Origin: Rotaria macrura
Taxonomy: Eukaryota > Rotifera > Eurotatoria > Philodinida > Philodinidae
DNA: 64,000 bases
Direction: 5' to 3'
Assembly: GCA_900239685.1 (NCBI GenBank)
Contig: OENT01000362.1
Coordinates: 1 to 64,000, forward strand
Positions within the stretch are counted from its first letter, which is position 1. Each line of letters begins with the position of its first letter. The translations under genes and the position numbers were made by a program. Under the pieces are notes generated by a model. That model did no database searches. It saw only the letters and a list, made by a program, of their open reading frames with translations, and had not been told where the DNA came from. Below, one piece after another: positions 44,920-57,901 of this stretch.

Positions 44920-47900
44920 GTTTGGCCATGCACTTATTCATCTCTTTTCTTGTGCTGTTTAATTTGATTTGCATATTTGAGACATTCACATCTACATCAT
45001 GTTCTTTCTTCCTTTGGGCCGATTGAACGAAATAATAGTAACTAGCTAGTCAGTCAGTCAGTCAGTCAGTCTCATGATCTAGAAGCAAAAGATCAATATT
45101 TATTTTATATTGTACGTATGTGATCATTTGTTTGAAGTAATACCGAAGCTAATTTCCGTCCCTTGGACTTACTCATCAGTTAGTCAGGTGTCTCATTGCT
45201 ATTCCAATTGTTAACAAGAGGTCATAAGAGTTAGATGATAAAAAAGAAATAGAACATGTACACATGTGCGTTTACAGATTGAAGACGAATAACAATATTA
45301 CGACAATGACGACGATTGTATGAGTAGAAGCAAAAAGAAACAAAGTGAAATGCCCTATTCCCGCGAGCCGCTAGCTTCACGTACGCGGGTGTGTGTGTTA
45401 ATGCGATAATCGTGTTGCATGTGTTCCGCAGAATAAGAAACAGCAACAGCATGATCGATCACTAGACTGCCGAAAAACGAGAATTTGATTAACCGAGAAC
45501 GAGCGAGGCGAAAGATGGATCGTTTCAAGGCACGAGCATCGAGTACCTTATTTTGCAGCTACTAAATAGATTTAACGATCGATAATAAGACAAAAAAAAA
45601 GAAAAAGAATGACAGGCAACGATGCATACTTAGATTTTATCATGGAAATTGGAAAGATCTTGTTTTTTTTCCTGCAACATTTTTGTTTGGTCGGATGAAA
45701 ATGCTTATATGCATATGTATGTGCCTTGATACTATTTTCTTATTAAATATCCATATTGCACACAAGAGACATATTTAATTATACATACATATATTGGCGT
45801 GTCTATAGCAATAAAATGCTTTTTCTTTTTATTGTTGATGATCGATGAGAGAATGAATAGTCATGAAGGCATTTATCATAACTAAAACTTGCTTTTATTA
45901 AAATTACAAATGACTCAAAGTTTTGAAAATGAATGTGTAACAGTTATCCCAGCATATAAAAGAATAAAGAGAATAGACAAAGTAAATTGTGTCAATAATA
46001 TGAGAATGGACGAAGAAGAAGAATAATGAATTGAAACTCAACAAGTTCATTTTTCCATTGAAAATGATTGATTTTTATTAAATCATCAGTGGTTTGGTTA
46101 CAGTGGTGATATCTTCGTCTCCTAGATTATGCAGTTTCAAGTTAACAAAAGATCAAGAACAAAACCTGATGCAACATTAATATGCAGCCATCACTGTCAA
46201 AGTGACTCAATAATTCAACGAACTTGACACTAGCATAGTAGTCATCTACAATGACAATACGATGCCATGCAACATGGTAATTAAATAATAATGATTGTCT
46301 GACGCATGAATCATATGCTATCAATTAACTGTTGAGAATGTGGTATTCATCATAAACAAGCATCGGATAAACAATACCCTACAGTTCATATGTAAAATAT
46401 TCGATATTAAATTTTTCTTTGAAACTGTAGAGAAAAATCTATCAAAACATTGAATTCATAAAGCACCATTATTCTCAATCATATCTGTAACCATAAGGGC
46501 TATCGCAAGATAGATGACCTGCTGGAAAACTTCCTTCAAAGCAAGACCAAACAGATAATCACTAAATCCTATCCATTAGTTTTCACTGAATCAGACTAAA
46601 GTTAATGTGAAAATGATGAATTTGAAGTATCAATCAATTTTGTTGAATCTATACACTTACTTTTCAAAGATACAAAGATTATATTTATAATATTAACGTA
46701 TATAGGCGATGAGAGGTTCGTTGCCATTTATATTACAAAAATACAAGTACTTTGGTGGCTGTTATTATATTAGAGAAATGTTTGGAGTAAACTTATAAAT
46801 AAGAGTGCACTTATTCACAGTGAACTTGTGTTTGGTAGTGATATGATTGTGCGTCACTTAAAATACAAAACCTTTAATTGTTTTATTTGACATGAGCAAT
46901 GATCCATGACATCGTACGCCGATAATAGTCGCTGGTGCATATTGATGTACGACTTAAGAAACAAACATCACAATCATTTTCCTATTCACTATTCTTTATT
47001 GCCGAAGAATGGTATTATGTTTTGATTCGAAATTTAAAAACAAATAATTGATACTTCATTCAATTAAGAAAACCTATCATTATAGCTAAAGAAGTAATCT
47101 GCTATAAAATGCTCTGAAACCATGTGAAAAAGACATTGGTCTTCGTTTATTCTACATTTCATCAGAATAAATTCGTTTGATGGTATCAAATGTAGGGTAT
47201 ACATGAAAAAACCATCGTTCATTATCTAATTATATCTTTGTTTATCATAAAACATAGTCTAGTGTTGGAATAATATAAATTCGTATTCTGATTTGAGTAT
47301 AATATGTTCTCATTTCTTCAAATGAATATTTCAACTTAAGTCGTTGAATGGCATATTAAGATTAGTTGTTACTCAATCATGAACGACAATTTCTTTTTAC
47401 ATCGACTTCGTCTAGTTATAGATTCAAACGGATAGATTCATTAATGAATGATCGAAATTTCGATATAAGAAATCAGTGTTACTAGTAAAAGAGAGAATTC
47501 TTGATTCCAACAAAGTTCTTTTTTATGTAATCATAATGTATAAAAGAAGTCATAGATCGATTAGATGTAATGCATATTCTGCATAAACAAACATTGTAAA
47601 GTAAATTGTCTCAGCTATCAATTGTTCATGTTTTCTAGGCAGGATTGAATCGAACTAGTATGAACAGTGGATTCTTTGGTTTTGATGTAGATCTACATAG
47701 TGCACCCATTCAGTAGAACAGTAACATGTTCTGTCATGTTTTATCATGGAAAGAAATATTAAAAAAATTTTTGTGCATAAATGAAAAAACTAATTATCTA
47801 TATCGTCTTCTAGTAGATACGTTTGAATTTGACAGAGATACGTGATGAATTTCGGCAAAAAAGAAACATTATAGAAGAATGATTGATTGATCTTTCGTCT

Positions 47901-50900
47901 ATTTATAAAAAATAATCGAATCGTTAGAAAATGAAATCCAATAACCGTGAAGCTCGTGCCACATTTAAAACTGCCTATCCTTATCTAGATCTGTGATGCG
48001 TCTATCAGTGTGAATCTGAAGATACTTTTATCATGTTTTCATTGTGTTAATTCTTTTCATCTCCTTAAATATATACAGTATTTATATAGGTTTTCTAGTA
48101 TTTAAAATATAGTTCAGTGATTTATAGAAATGTTGAGGATTGATTAATAAAATAGATTGAAAATCACGAAGTTTCCAAGATGATTTCGAGTATATTCTCT
48201 TGTTCCTTTGATGTATAAATAAATTCAGTGTATATTTAGAAAGTGAAGGAAAACGCAAAAAATAATGATGCAACAATAGATTAAAATAAATAGGAAACTA
48301 TGAAATGTCAAGGTCTAAAAAGGATAGCATCGAAAGAGAAAAGCTAGTACAGATGATCAACACTTACGTTACAACTAGATAGTATTGTACATAATGTCTT
48401 ACAAACCTTCAGGAAACACCATGTATTTATACTATCAATCGCTAACTTTTATTAACACTATTTGATAATTATGAATAAAAAGCAATCATACTCAAGATAT
48501 TATAGCGGATATTTGCCGATGAATATTTATGTTCTCTAAGAAAATATATCAATAAACAATTGGTAAATAACAAGCGATATGGACTGTGTGAAAGACAATG
48601 TCGAAAAAGTAAACATTTTCCTATCTATATTTTCTATGGTAGTAATCGTTTTTTATCAAGTTATAATCATCATCTAGCCACCTTTCTCATATATGATTAG
48701 GAAATATAGAAAAAAGTAATGAACTAGAACAAGTAGTAGTTCAATAGGATCTATGTTCTATGAAATTCATTGCAAGTAGCTATGATTCTAGTTGATATGA
48801 TCATCGTCTGTTCACTTGAACAATAGAATTCATGGAAAGTCTCAGTTATCCTTAGATCAATGCTCGACCGTCGAGGAATAATAAAAACTGCAATACTAAT
48901 GTTTTCTTCTCTGTTATTCTATATCGAGTGATTATTATCAATGCTTGTCAATGGTCACAAATGTCAAAAAGTATTTCTAAAACGAAGCCAGCCGATGAAA
49001 CATTTCAAGTTTCAACCAATGGCTAAAATTTAGAGTGAAAATACAAATTTCAATAGAAAGAAAGGAAATCCGAATGAGATTCGGAATGAAGAACAAACTC
49101 GAGTAATTTGTCTGAATGGAAGAAAAACCTGCGGAAGGAACGAACGAATGTGCATCATCGAATTTCGTGAAGTATCATTTGTTGTGTACGATTCAAGTGA
49201 GACCAAGTTTATATGAATCTAAATCGATGAATTGAAAATGAATGCCAATTTTATCACTATGCTTACGAACTCAACGATTAGGATTTTGAAATGAAACGAA
49301 AGTGTTACATTTCTCGAATGGAATAGTATCAACATGCTCTTTTGTATTGTCTTCTGACAGTCTATCAAATTGACATCGCTCTTTATCTTATCCTATATGC
49401 ATTACAGAAATTACATATACAATATCGAACGCAGATCCTATAGTAGTTCATCGTATTTTCTGTCTTCGGAGGTATCTCAGCATCATGCTTATCAGTTTCT
49501 CTTTCTAAAATAACAGTCGTTGATACCATATCAATATGACAAAGCCAAAAGAGATTTTTTGATGGTGTAAGTCAATCTACTTAAATTATACGTCCAAACT
49601 ATAAATAACTAATGTTTATGGATCGTACAGATATCAAGTACATATGTAAGCATCTCATAAAAGCAAGGAAAAGAACAATAAAGAAGAGCGTACGACATAT
49701 ACTTGAATGAGTAACAAGATATGGTTATCTACAGCTTTCAAGGACAACTAAATATTATGCTACATCTATAATAAACTTTTTCATCCGAGTTAGTTATAGT
49801 ATCAATGAAAATTACTGGTAGACGACACTAGCTCACACACATGTTTATTGTACCTTGCAAAAGACGGATCACGAATGAACTGATGAGAAAAAGTCTTTCT
49901 ATTGCAGAATAGATAATTACATGATTGTCTCTCTACTTTCAAGGCAACCGTTCATCCTTGAATACTTTCATTTCATGTTGAAATCCATTCATTCAATGAT
50001 AGGCTTCATGAACGAACAAGTTTGTATGATATTTAGTCTAGTCTATTTATTCAAATCAAATATTAAACATCACGTAGAACAATTTCAAAGTCATACTGTC
50101 AAATCTTGTTATTTTGAGATAATATTTTGAACCTTCAACAGTACATTTCACCATGAAAAGAATGACTACTCATGTTACTGACGAAGAATTCGGTTTCATA
50201 CTTATCAAACACATGACACAAATATCGGAATAACAGCTATTATTTCTCGATTAGGCTCATGGATGATGACATTAACAGAAAAAAGCTGAAAATAATAACA
50301 GTGTTATATGTTATACATATCTATCAGGACTCAAGATTTTTTTCCTGACAAACAACACTACAATCGTTTCATACCGATCTTAATGAAATTGAAATTCAAT
50401 AAATTACGAAATATATGTTGAAGTAGACAGATTTTTTCTCGTGAAAACATTCAATCTCTAGCATTCAATCGATTTCTCCAACTAGTAATAATCATAAGCA
50501 AAACAGTATTCATCAACATAATGTAGAAATTATGAAAGCTATATGAGTTTTGCGCTATTCAATCAATACTATCAATGCACACGTGTTTCAAAATCTAGTG
50601 TACTATGGCATGATCTCGATCATGTTTATGTTCTCTGAATCTACTAGTGATTATCCAATCGTACCCTTGCTAATATTAATGGAAGATTAAGAAATCAATT
50701 AAAATGATGCACAACACAAAATGTACTCTTTTATCATGGAGAATCAATATGGACACCTGGAAAAACAGAGTAAATCGAGATCCATCCTTGATGCCTACAC
50801 TGATACAAGCTTTACGGATGTGTGACTCATCGATATTCAGTTTCGTTGATATGTTAATCTTTAAAATAGATCATCCCAACCGATTATCTATTTTTGACAT

Positions 50901-52941
50901 ACAGGTTATGTCGATCTGCGCAGCTGAGAACAAGGCTTTTTTGAAAAAACAGTCAGACCGTCTCGCTCTCTAGTTGTTTTTCTTTTGTATCAAGGTATTC
51001 TGATATGAATAGAAAAGATTATTCAAGGTCAAACGCAATGTACTTGACTTAAGGAATGACATCTAAAAATTTATAGTGGAAATGCATCTTATTTAAATAT
51101 ACCATAGATTTAGCAGTTCATGAGTGTCGTATGATTGTCTAGCAAAGTACTGTGATTTATAATTGCAAGTATCATCGATATTCAAACTGTTTACAAACGG
51201 TATTCTTCACTAGATAGCTTTCAAGTCGTATGTCTTCATAGAAAACAAAATATCGTTCTAGATAGTTATAAATCTTCACGAAAAAAAAGTATTGAAAGAA
51301 AAATAATAATTTTTTGTATTCGATATTCTCAGTTATGGTATTCTTCATCTAGTAATGATTTAAACATAGAAGAAAAGAAAACATATTAATCTTGAATTTA
51401 TTTGGCTTGAATTCAAAATCCGACATTGCTTCTTCTTCGTGTCATGGACATCTAAAACGCATATTCATCAAAACTCTTCTTCTTTGATGAATAGAGTTTG
51501 TTATCAATGATGTATGCAGACGATTGATGATATTCGTATAATTTATTAATAACTATACATGCCCTTTGTGATAAACAAAAATACACATCATATGTCAAAT
51601 CAATACCTTGATGATCTATGTATATAAACATATGTTATAAATTATCTTTTTACTTAATATTCAAATACATAGTTTTTTTCTATACAATTTTATTGTATTT
51701 CATGTATCTTGACAATTTGCCTTTGTGTTAGATTATGATCTATGTCATACGCATGTAACTTATATTGATCGATAGAGTTTTACATAAAACATTAAAAATA
51801 ACATTTTAAGAATATGAGACGGAGAAAACTTCTATCTACTACAGATATATTGCATGTAACCGTACACATATTCAAAAGTATTGCTATTATCGTATTTGTA
51901 AAGAGTTACATAATAAACATCAAACATTACATTGTGAAATCATCGAAAGAATACAATGTTCACTTTTTGATTCATTTCTATGACTCTCGACATGAACAAC
52001 ATAGAGCACTAAAGAAGAGCTCACTATCATCAGCTGTTCTTTTTTCGCGTTGATCGAGTAACCTAATCAGATACATGTATCTGACATGTGTTGTCTAAAT
52101 ATCATTTCCTACTAATTGGATATCAACACTTGAGTGATTATGAAATGTGAATGTTATGACATACTTCTTTGATTCGAATGAAATAAGCAAATCTCTGTAC
52201 AAAGTGGATTACTCGAGTTCTACTAAAATGTTACATCATGTGAAAGTTAAATAAAACAGTATTTTATTAGTAGAACAAGATAGTTATTGTTCCTTTGCGC
52301 ATCGTTCTATATATTTATACATTCATTATAGTAATCAAGTGAAGATATTCATTTAGCTGAAAGAAAAACTAGAATATCGACGGACAAAGATTGCTTACTA
52401 CTATTTTATGTTCTATATACAAAATCCTCTTTTATTACTGAATTAGAAAGAAGAAGAAAATGTACAATAAAAAAAGCATATTAGATAAAAGCTTTCACAA
52501 GAGCGAAAAATATAATTTTACATATTCGAAAAACAAAGAATACAACTTATTTGATATTGTAAACGTAACTGACGACTTTATATTACTATTTAGTGATTTA
52601 CTCAATCTTGCACATCGGATTAATTGTTTGCAATTATTAACCATGTCTACTGTTTACAGCTAGGAATATCAATATAACCAGCATCGAAAAAGTACACAAA
52701 TTCAAGTTAGAATCTAGATTGATACTGTGTTTATCTACCATAGTTTTTTTATTTGATATTATTATTAGTGATTTTTATTTTATATCTGAACTCTTCTATG
52801 CACGCTATATTCATACAGTACCACCATCAAGAATAAGCTAAAGGTGAGAAATACTTACAGTAAGAAACTATCATACATTGGTTAGAATTCTACTTCTATG
52901 AAAAGAGATGAGATTGTCTATTCAGCAAAAGTATTTAAAGA

Positions 52942-53760
52942 TTATAGATTAGAGACCTGCGGGGGCCCCCGAACTCCGACTCCGTCGGAATCGGGGTCGG
53001 AGTTAAAAAACGAAAATTTTCGGAGTCGGAGTCGTAGTTAGTAGAATAAAATTTTTCGGAATCGGAGTAGGAGTCAATTTTATTGTCGGAGTTGATCGGA
53101 GTCCGATTAACCCCGAAAAATTATAATTGTGTGATAAATTTTCGCTATTTCACACAGCAATATCCTCATTTTTCATGTTAAGAAGAAAAAAGATAAAATA
53201 CAACGCTTGGTAATATGGTGAGATTCCACTTCAGGACAAAAAAGAACAAATGAATCATTTTGACAGTATAAGATTCGAATGATCGACCAAGAAAAACAAT
53301 GCTATTTTGGAAGAAATATACTCTGCGAATCATTGACGAGAATTACATGAAAATATTGCTGCATTTTAGTAGAATTGAAGTGCTTCTCTTTTTTACGATT
53401 TTCCCAGATTCATTATTTTCATCTATCACCTTTTGAAATTCGTTTTTTCTCAAACAACTATTACTCATTTTTTATTTTTCAGAGTACCATAAATGCAAAA
53501 CTCAAAATTACTTCTTTGATTTTTCTTTGATTTTCATTCACGCATTTGTTTATCTAGTTTGATGTATTCAAAAGTTAGCAATAAAATACATCAGAGGTCA
53601 TCCATTTCAAATAATAATTTCTTGGAGTTTTCAGAAGTTTTTCGGAGTTGGAGTTGGAAAAAAAATTTTTTCGGAATCGGAGTCGTCACTGAAAAATTTT
53701 TCGGAGTCGGAGTCGGGTTTGGAAATAAAACCATTGGCTCCGAAGGTCTCTACTATAGAT
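52942..53760. mobile_element. Non-autonomous hAT element with GGAGTC subterminal repeats, 803 bp
   Basis: The left end TAGAGACCTGCGGGGGC (52950) and the reverse complement of the right end TAGAGACCTTCGGAGCC (53752) match at 14 of 17 positions. Flanking 8-mers TTATAGAT (52942-52949) and CTATAGAT (53753-53760) match at 7 of 8, as expected of a hAT target duplication. Inside both ends lie many GGAGTC/GACTCC words (52976-53105 and 53635-53725) with TTTTTCGG spacers. The middle 500 bp is plain AT-rich DNA without a transposase. The sequence organisation parallels the 17602 element, with a different repeat word. Confidence 0.8.
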
Positions 53761-55682
53761 TCGTCTTCAGCAGGCTTCTGAAATGTGTTAATTTCTTTTG
53801 ATATTCTGAAAGAGAGGGTGCTATTTCAAATTTTGTTTTTCGATTTTTCTTTCATGAAATGAATTAAATTCGAATGTTGATCGTATATTGATTAAATCAA
53901 ATGGCAATAAGAAAGCAACTCTTTACTAAGACAACATGTATGATTTCTTCAAAACATTTTACAGAACATTGTGTATGTTTCTTGGTTATGTCCAAAACCA
54001 TTTGTGATCAACTATGTCGTTGTATATCAAAATATGAACGGAGGCTAAGATTATTGATAGGCCTTGACAAACCATCGAATATTCGTCGTTTTCTAGCACT
54101 TTTTAAGCTATATTCGAGTATTTGAATTTAAGACAGATATTTTTATGTCAAATGAACTTGTTCAGTTAATTCTACATTGAAAATTCATATCCTTCAGATG
54201 AACGGTTTTCCATACAGTTTAGAATGTATAGCATGTTCCGGCAAATATTTATTGAATAAACAAAACATTGAATGGCAAGATTGTATAACTCAAGATATCA
54301 TTATAAAAATTCTTCGATCAATGTTTTCAATGACTACATTGTATTCACCATATCTTGTTATGGTATATAACCATTGCTTATTATTTCATGGTTGTAGAAA
54401 GTTGAAATGTAAAACTTGTATATTCATATTAACGAACAGATACATGTAGTTTTTTGTGAATGTTTTCCATGTTGCTTTTTTGTAATAACTATGAATTGTA
54501 GCTGTCAACAGCAGTATTATAATTTAACAATCTCAAATTAGTTTCTCATCTATCGAGACGTTTGTAATGCTAGATTATTAAAAATTCAAACTATGTTTTG
54601 TCCATACTGGAACAATCCCACCAAGTGACTTGATTTTGTTGTTCATGTAGATTTACTGTACAAAGCATGATTCTTGAATTAATCAACCGATATAATTCAA
54701 GTAAATCTAAGAAATATTACTATAAAATCTGTTAGAAAACACGGAATATAATCAAGATAGTATCGTAAAAAATCGATCGCCAAAGTTTTCATTTCAACGT
54801 AAATGCTTATAAGATTTCAATTCAGTGTTAAAATTTGAATCGACTAGCATTATCGAGACACCATTTTGCTCCCATTCCGAATATTATATTCATTTGTTTT
54901 TAATATGGAATAGAAAAATGAATTTTCTAACTAATCAGATCATATTTTTCTCTAATGACACAACACGTTTGAGTTGGACTCGAATTTCTCAATAATTATT
55001 AATACTGGCAATGATTTACTATCCTTGGTATTTTCAATTTTCTTAGATACGGTTTTGATTTGTTCAAACAAATTTTCTTAAATCTCTCTAAAAATAGATC
55101 CATTCAATAAATTCTAACGCAAAGTTCGAATAGACAGCGCCCAATACAACTAACAGTGATATTCATCCACAACACCATAGCGGTATTAAGTTAGTACGAG
55201 TCTGAAGATTCATTATTCACAATTAATTATTAGAGAATCACAAAAATTTGTATGAACAATATTTAATCTTAAGATTAAGCAAAACATTCTCAAAGAAGAA
55301 TACCATGAACTGCGTCATTCATTATAAACGGGAAGCCGATGTATAAATTAACAGTAGAATATAGTATTTATTAATCAACGAACATATTCATCAATCAATG
55401 ACATGTGATTTGGGATAATTCACTAAATGAAACAATGATCACATTTACGATAAGATAGAGAATAGCAAACATGCTAGACTCCTATATTGATATGCGTTTC
55501 AATCAATAAGACAGGAGAACAACAAAACTACCAGAGCTCGAGCACATACACGAGCAAATCTATTAAATCAAAAATATTTTAAATTTACTGAATAATCATA
55601 TCTTTTAACTAGCAACAATGATTTAATTTAAAAAGAAAACATAAAACTCATGAATTTAGAAAAAAATACTAATGTCTTGAAT
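53761..55682. other. Intergenic, no gene recognised
   Basis: Two short plus-strand open frames (53901-54125, 54177-54449) show no recognisable domains or splice context. Nothing else seen. Confidence 0.45.
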
Positions 55683-56237
55683 TTATTTTTGTGCACTTGC
55701 TGGATTTATTTCAATTTGAAATCGAACACCATAATCAACGATTTCCGCTGTTACACGGCATGGATAGCCCATATTCGTTAGGATTCCTCGTATCAAACCA
55801 GTAGAATATGCTATGTACAATGTATGTAATCGATTAACATTATCAATAGGCTTATTCATTGTTACAAGTGTTTGTTGTAATAAACGAAAACGTCCATCAT
55901 GTATTACATAAACGCCTTGATGATTTGTACGTAAATTATCGACTTGTTTTTTAAATAGACAAATCCAAAGTTCTTTACAAAGATATTTAACCGTATCCAA
56001 TTCATCACGATAACGTGCATTGTCTTTTGATAATCTTTCACTAAGTGAATAACCGACACGGTAACCTTTACAAAAGAAGTATAAAACAGAAGACTACAGA
56101 CAAATGTAGAGAAACAAAACTTTGTTACCTATCTGTGACAAATATAACGATGCTGATTCAACATCATTCTCATTGTCATTATTATAATATTCAACAACAC
56201 TCATGTGAAGATAATCAAAAAGTGTTTCGTCAACCAT
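55683..56237 (-). CDS. TRAPPC6B: TRAPP complex subunit 6
   Basis: Exons 56237-56129 and 56065-55683 give 163 residues, the normal length. TRAPPC6 is a Bet3-family core subunit of the TRAPP tethering complexes that act as Rab exchange factors in ER-Golgi and Golgi traffic. Recognition rests on FDYLHMSVVEYY at the N-terminus, GYRVGYSLSERLSKD, LDTVKYLCKELW, LFKKQVDNLRTNHQGVYV (almost invariant in the family), FRLL, and the end TGLIRGILTNMG..VTAEI. I cannot separate 6A from 6B by eye; the B form is the usual invertebrate type. The ATG follows directly on an acceptor-like ATTCTTTAG, 110 bp after the BUB3 stop. Confidence 0.92.
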
Positions 56238-56347
56238 CTAAAGAATAATATATTCACAAATTTTTTTTGTTTTCGTTTTCTAGTAATATCAACAACAAAA
56301 ACACAGAACAATGAAACAAACAAAATTATCTGTAAATTATTTTTCTT

Positions 56348-57815
56348 TCATTTTGGTTTAGTTTCTAAATCAGTTACACGTCTAACAAATATATTATTTT
56401 TTGTTGTGTCATGCGGTGCTAATTGTAGATCAGCACCATATTCATAATTGTATGACGATGCAATTGCAAGCATATTGCCTTCAGATGAAAATGCTAAACT
56501 TGTTATACCAGCAGGATATCTAAAATAGTACAGATAAATCCCAATAATTCAAAATCTAAATGAAATCAACAACAAAAAAAAAAAGAAAACAAATTTTTTA
56601 CTGATGAAATTGACATAAACGTTTCTTATTTGCGCCATCCCACATATTCACAAAAGCATCGGAACCACCAGTGGCAAATGTTCCATATTGCTTATGAAAA
56701 GCGATAGCATTAACAGGAAAGATGTTTTCAATGCCATTATCTTTTGATCGATGACATTTAAATGCATATTTTTTCTTTTGAATTTCTGGATTTGGATCGA
56801 AAAATTCAACAGCAACTCGACCTGAACAACAACGAAGAAAGCAGAGTGTTATCAAATATAAATAGCATGCTAAATTTAATAGAAACCTTCAATTGAACTA
56901 AGAACATATCCTTGTTTATTTGGAAAGCAACGAATACAACGTGTTTGATATTTTAAATTTGATTCACGAATCTCAATAGGACTTTGAGTATTCATTTTAC
57001 GTAAATCCCATACCGACACTTTACGTTGTGCAGTTCCAACAACAAGTAAGTCACCGACACTATCTAACGTATAAACCTTTGAAGAAAAAAAACATACTCG
57101 CACATTGACAAAGAACAAAGATGATAAAAAATTGTTTGGATCTACTTTATCAGGTAATGAACAAGAACCGAGACAGTTAGGTGCACGCGAATCCCAAAGC
57201 TTAATGGATGCATCCCACGAACCAGTTATTATGAAGTTTAATTCAGGTGAATAATGTACACATCGTATTGCATTATCATGATATCCCATGAGAGTTTCTT
57301 AAATTAAAAACAAACGTTTCAATTGAATTAAATAATAAAAATCATATGTACCTTTTTGCGTATTAAAATCATACATTTTTAAGATACGGTCTAAACCACC
57401 ACTAAATGCTTTCGATGTATCCTAGAGAGAATATTGAAGTATAAGAACTTTTTCATGAGAAACATCGAATCATACCGAAAAACAACAATCTAGTACAGGA
57501 CCTGCGTGCTTATACATATGGCGAAATGCATGCTGATTAACATCGTATAAACTAAAGAAAATAATAATCATTTTTTTATATGCTCATAAGACAAATTATT
57601 GAACAATTTCTTTTCTGACTATCAAAATCTCTCTTTTCACGTTCATTTGTTATTATGTGAACGTTCGTGTCACACGTATCAGAATGACATGAAAATATTT
57701 ACCGAACAGAAAAATCCCATGACGAAGCAAGTAAAAATTGACTTTGATTGTTTGGAGAGAAATGAACTGATGTAATTCCATCCGTCGGTGGATTCTGAAG
57801 TTGATATTCAGTCAT
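56348..57815 (-). CDS. BUB3: Mitotic checkpoint protein BUB3
   Basis: Seven exons (57815-57703, 57551-57476, 57421-57352, 57297-57146, 57076-56887, 56821-56602, 56519-56348) give 330 residues, the family length. BUB3 is a seven-bladed WD40 protein that binds GLEBS motifs of BUB1/BUBR1 and docks them on phosphorylated KNL1 at kinetochores. Diagnostic runs: [105 protein letters not shown], and the tail VTDLETKPK. The ATG lies 17 nt after a pyrimidine-rich acceptor (CACTTTTCAG), and only 86 bp separate it from the RPIA stop, so separate promoter space is minimal. Confidence 0.96.
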
Positions 57816-57901
57816 GACAAATAAAATCGTATCTGAAAAGTGAAAGTCGAAATAGAATTTCAAAACGAAGAGAAAAAAACGACAAAAAGAGAAAAAAATC
57901 A
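57816..57901 (-). promoter_or_regulatory. Candidate trans-splice acceptor between RPIA and BUB3
   Basis: On the minus strand the 86-bp gap is almost wholly pyrimidine-rich and ends in TTTCACTTTTCAG, with AG at 57834-57833, 17 nt before the BUB3 ATG. There is no room for a cis donor after the RPIA stop other than within RPIA itself. This is what a spliced-leader acceptor in an operon looks like. Direct evidence of a leader is absent. Confidence 0.5.

Larger units (their letters stand above)
41348..52941. other. Gene desert with microsatellites
   Basis: No convincing gene in about 11.6 kb (14.3 kb including the element and flank to 55682). Simple repeats: (CT)n 42592-42608, (GA)n 43496-43512, (TA)n 44045-44071, (GTCA)n 45047-45071. 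Weak coding-like traces occur at 43255-43482 (minus) and 44622-44919 (plus), listed separately. A minus-strand trace at 46142-46324 reads HRIVIVDDYYASVKFVELL, faintly like a piggyBac transposase segment, but with stops close upstream. This could be a regulatory interval, a very long intron or transposon debris. Confidence 0.5.

Noticed and set aside
46142..46324. Possible piggyBac transposase fragment (HRIVIVDDYYASVKFVELL)
   Set aside because: Only one short motif-like run, with stops immediately upstream and no flanking conserved DDE context or TTAA-bounded termini; too weak to call.
50704..50973. 89-codon plus-strand frame starting MMHNTKCTLLSWRINMDTW
   Set aside because: Reads somewhat protein-like but has no recognisable family, no splice signals in useful positions and no neighbouring coding sequence.
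53901..54449. Two short plus-strand frames rich in Cys
   Set aside because: No consistent Cys/His spacing, no domain, and the two frames cannot be joined by plausible splice sites.
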